Source: an uncultured Thalassospira sp.
Lineage (GTDB): Bacteria > Pseudomonadota > Alphaproteobacteria > Rhodospirillales_A > Thalassospiraceae
Direction of reading: 5' to 3'
Length of the DNA stretch: 5,646 nucleotides
Assembly: GCA_946885765.1 (NCBI GenBank)
Contig: CAMPHD010000231.1
Coordinates: forward strand, 1-5,646
Position 1 is the first letter of the stretch, and each line of letters starts with the position of its first letter. Positions 4,938 through 5,646 of this stretch are shown piece after piece. The notes below the pieces were generated by a model that had not been told where the DNA came from, did not search any database, and worked only from the letters and a program-made list of their open reading frames with translations. The translations under genes were made by a program, and so were the position numbers.

Positions 4938-5646
4938 ATGGCGCGACTTGAAACCAATCGATCCGGTGAAATGGAAGTCTTTGTGCGTGTCGTTGAACGC
5001 GGCGGTTTTTCGGCGGCGTCACGCGATTTCAACATGACTCCATCCGCCGTCAGCAAGCTTGTCGGCCGTTTGGAATACCGGCTGGGTACGCGATTGTTTA
5101 ATCGGTCGACCCGTAAGCTGCACCTGACATCCGAAGGACAGCGTTTTTATGAGCGGTCACTTGATATCATTGCCGACCTGAATGACGCCGAACAGGAAGC
5201 CGCAACCGCAACGGCACCGCGCGGAAGGTTGCGCGTGACGGCCAATGTGCCGGTCGGCCTGCACCGTCTTTTACCGCTGGTACCGCTGTTTCGGGAATGG
5301 TATCCCGATATCACGCTGGATGTGACGGTCAGCGACAAGGTGATGGATCTGTATGAGGAACGCGCTGATGTTGCGATCCGAAGTGGTCCGTTACAGTCAT
5401 CCGGACTGATTGCGCGCAAGCTTGGCCAATGCCGGATGGCAATTGCAGCGTCTCCGACATACCTTGAAAAACAGGGGCGACCAGCGACAGTAGATGCCCT
5501 GCAAAGCCATACGCTGATCGGATACAACTTTCAGCGTGTTATTCCGGACTGGCCGTTTCGGGTAAACGGGCAGGACGTATCCGTGGTACCGGGCGGCGTC
5601 TTTGATGTTGGGGATGCCGAAAGTGCGCGCCAGTTAGCCCTTGCAG
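4938..5646 (+). CDS. LysR-type transcriptional regulator (3' truncated by window edge)
   Basis: The frame from ATG 4938 stays open to the window end and gives 236 residues; the family is usually about 300, so roughly 60-70 C-terminal residues are missing. The N-terminal winged helix-turn-helix is clear: MEVFVRVVERGGFSAAS 12-28, then the recognition region TPSAVSKLVGRLE 34-46, and LGTRLFNRSTRKLHLTSEG 49-67, followed by the linker helix to about 95. The effector-binding domain begins at GRLRVTANVPVG (96-107) and includes ADVAIRSG 143-150, typical of LysR proteins. The ribosome-binding site is weak, with only GTGAG at 4922-4926, and it overlaps the putative operator. M12 at 4971 would be a later start but would trim the first helix region. 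The gene is divergent from the aldo/keto reductase, its most likely target besides itself. The inducer is unknown. Confidence 0.93.
   Translation, partial: MARLETNRSGEMEVFVRVVERGGFSAASRDFNMTPSAVSKLVGRLEYRLGTRLFNRSTRKLHLTSEGQRFYERSLDIIADLNDAEQEAATATAPRGRLRVTANVPVGLHRLLPLVPLFREWYPDITLDVTVSDKVMDLYEERADVAIRSGPLQSSGLIARKLGQCRMAIAASPTYLEKQGRPATVDALQSHTLIGYNFQRVIPDWPFRVNGQDVSVVPGGVFDVGDAESARQLALA

Noticed and set aside
5147..5527. 126-residue minus-strand open frame opposite the LysR gene
   Set aside because: It lies wholly antisense to the clear LysR reading frame and resembles no family I know.

Overview
The window looks like a piece of chromosomal backbone from an alphaproteobacterium. The moderate GC content, the order TPR-protein end / bamB / der, and a Der GTPase with an NKxE-type G4 motif and a long acidic linker all fit. 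A Thalassospira-like member of the Rhodospirillales is my best guess, from protein style and codon use only. No mobile elements, CRISPR arrays, tRNAs or rRNAs were seen, and no gene-free stretch is longer than about 130 bp.

Left part (1-3088, + strand): the last codons of an upstream gene (probably the YfgM-like tetratricopeptide protein), then bamB, the outer-membrane assembly lipoprotein with a PQQ-type beta-propeller, then der (engA), the tandem-GTPase ribosome assembly factor. This order matches the classic yfgM-bamB-der cluster and probably forms one operon closed by a strong intrinsic terminator at 3058-3088. The 123-bp bamB-der gap is the most unusual part of the window. It holds two mutually exclusive GC-rich hairpins (the shorter followed by four Ts), a possible 18-codon leader ORF across them, and a near-duplicate of the der start (MSLKV encoded twice, 17 nt apart and out of frame).

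Middle (3083-4834, - strand): a secreted TlpA/ResA-type thioredoxin-like protein converges on der. Its stop codon lies inside the T-tract of the der terminator. Upstream of it, on the same strand, is an aldo/keto reductase with a complete catalytic tetrad.

Right part (4835-5646): a 103-bp divergent promoter region, then a LysR-type regulator truncated by the window edge. A T-N11-A dyad sits just upstream of the LysR start codon, about 68 bp upstream of the inferred reductase transcription start. This suggests that the regulator controls both itself and the reductase.

Most of the window is well-known gene content. No wholly new system was recognised; the leads worth testing are the der leader region and the LysR/reductase control region.
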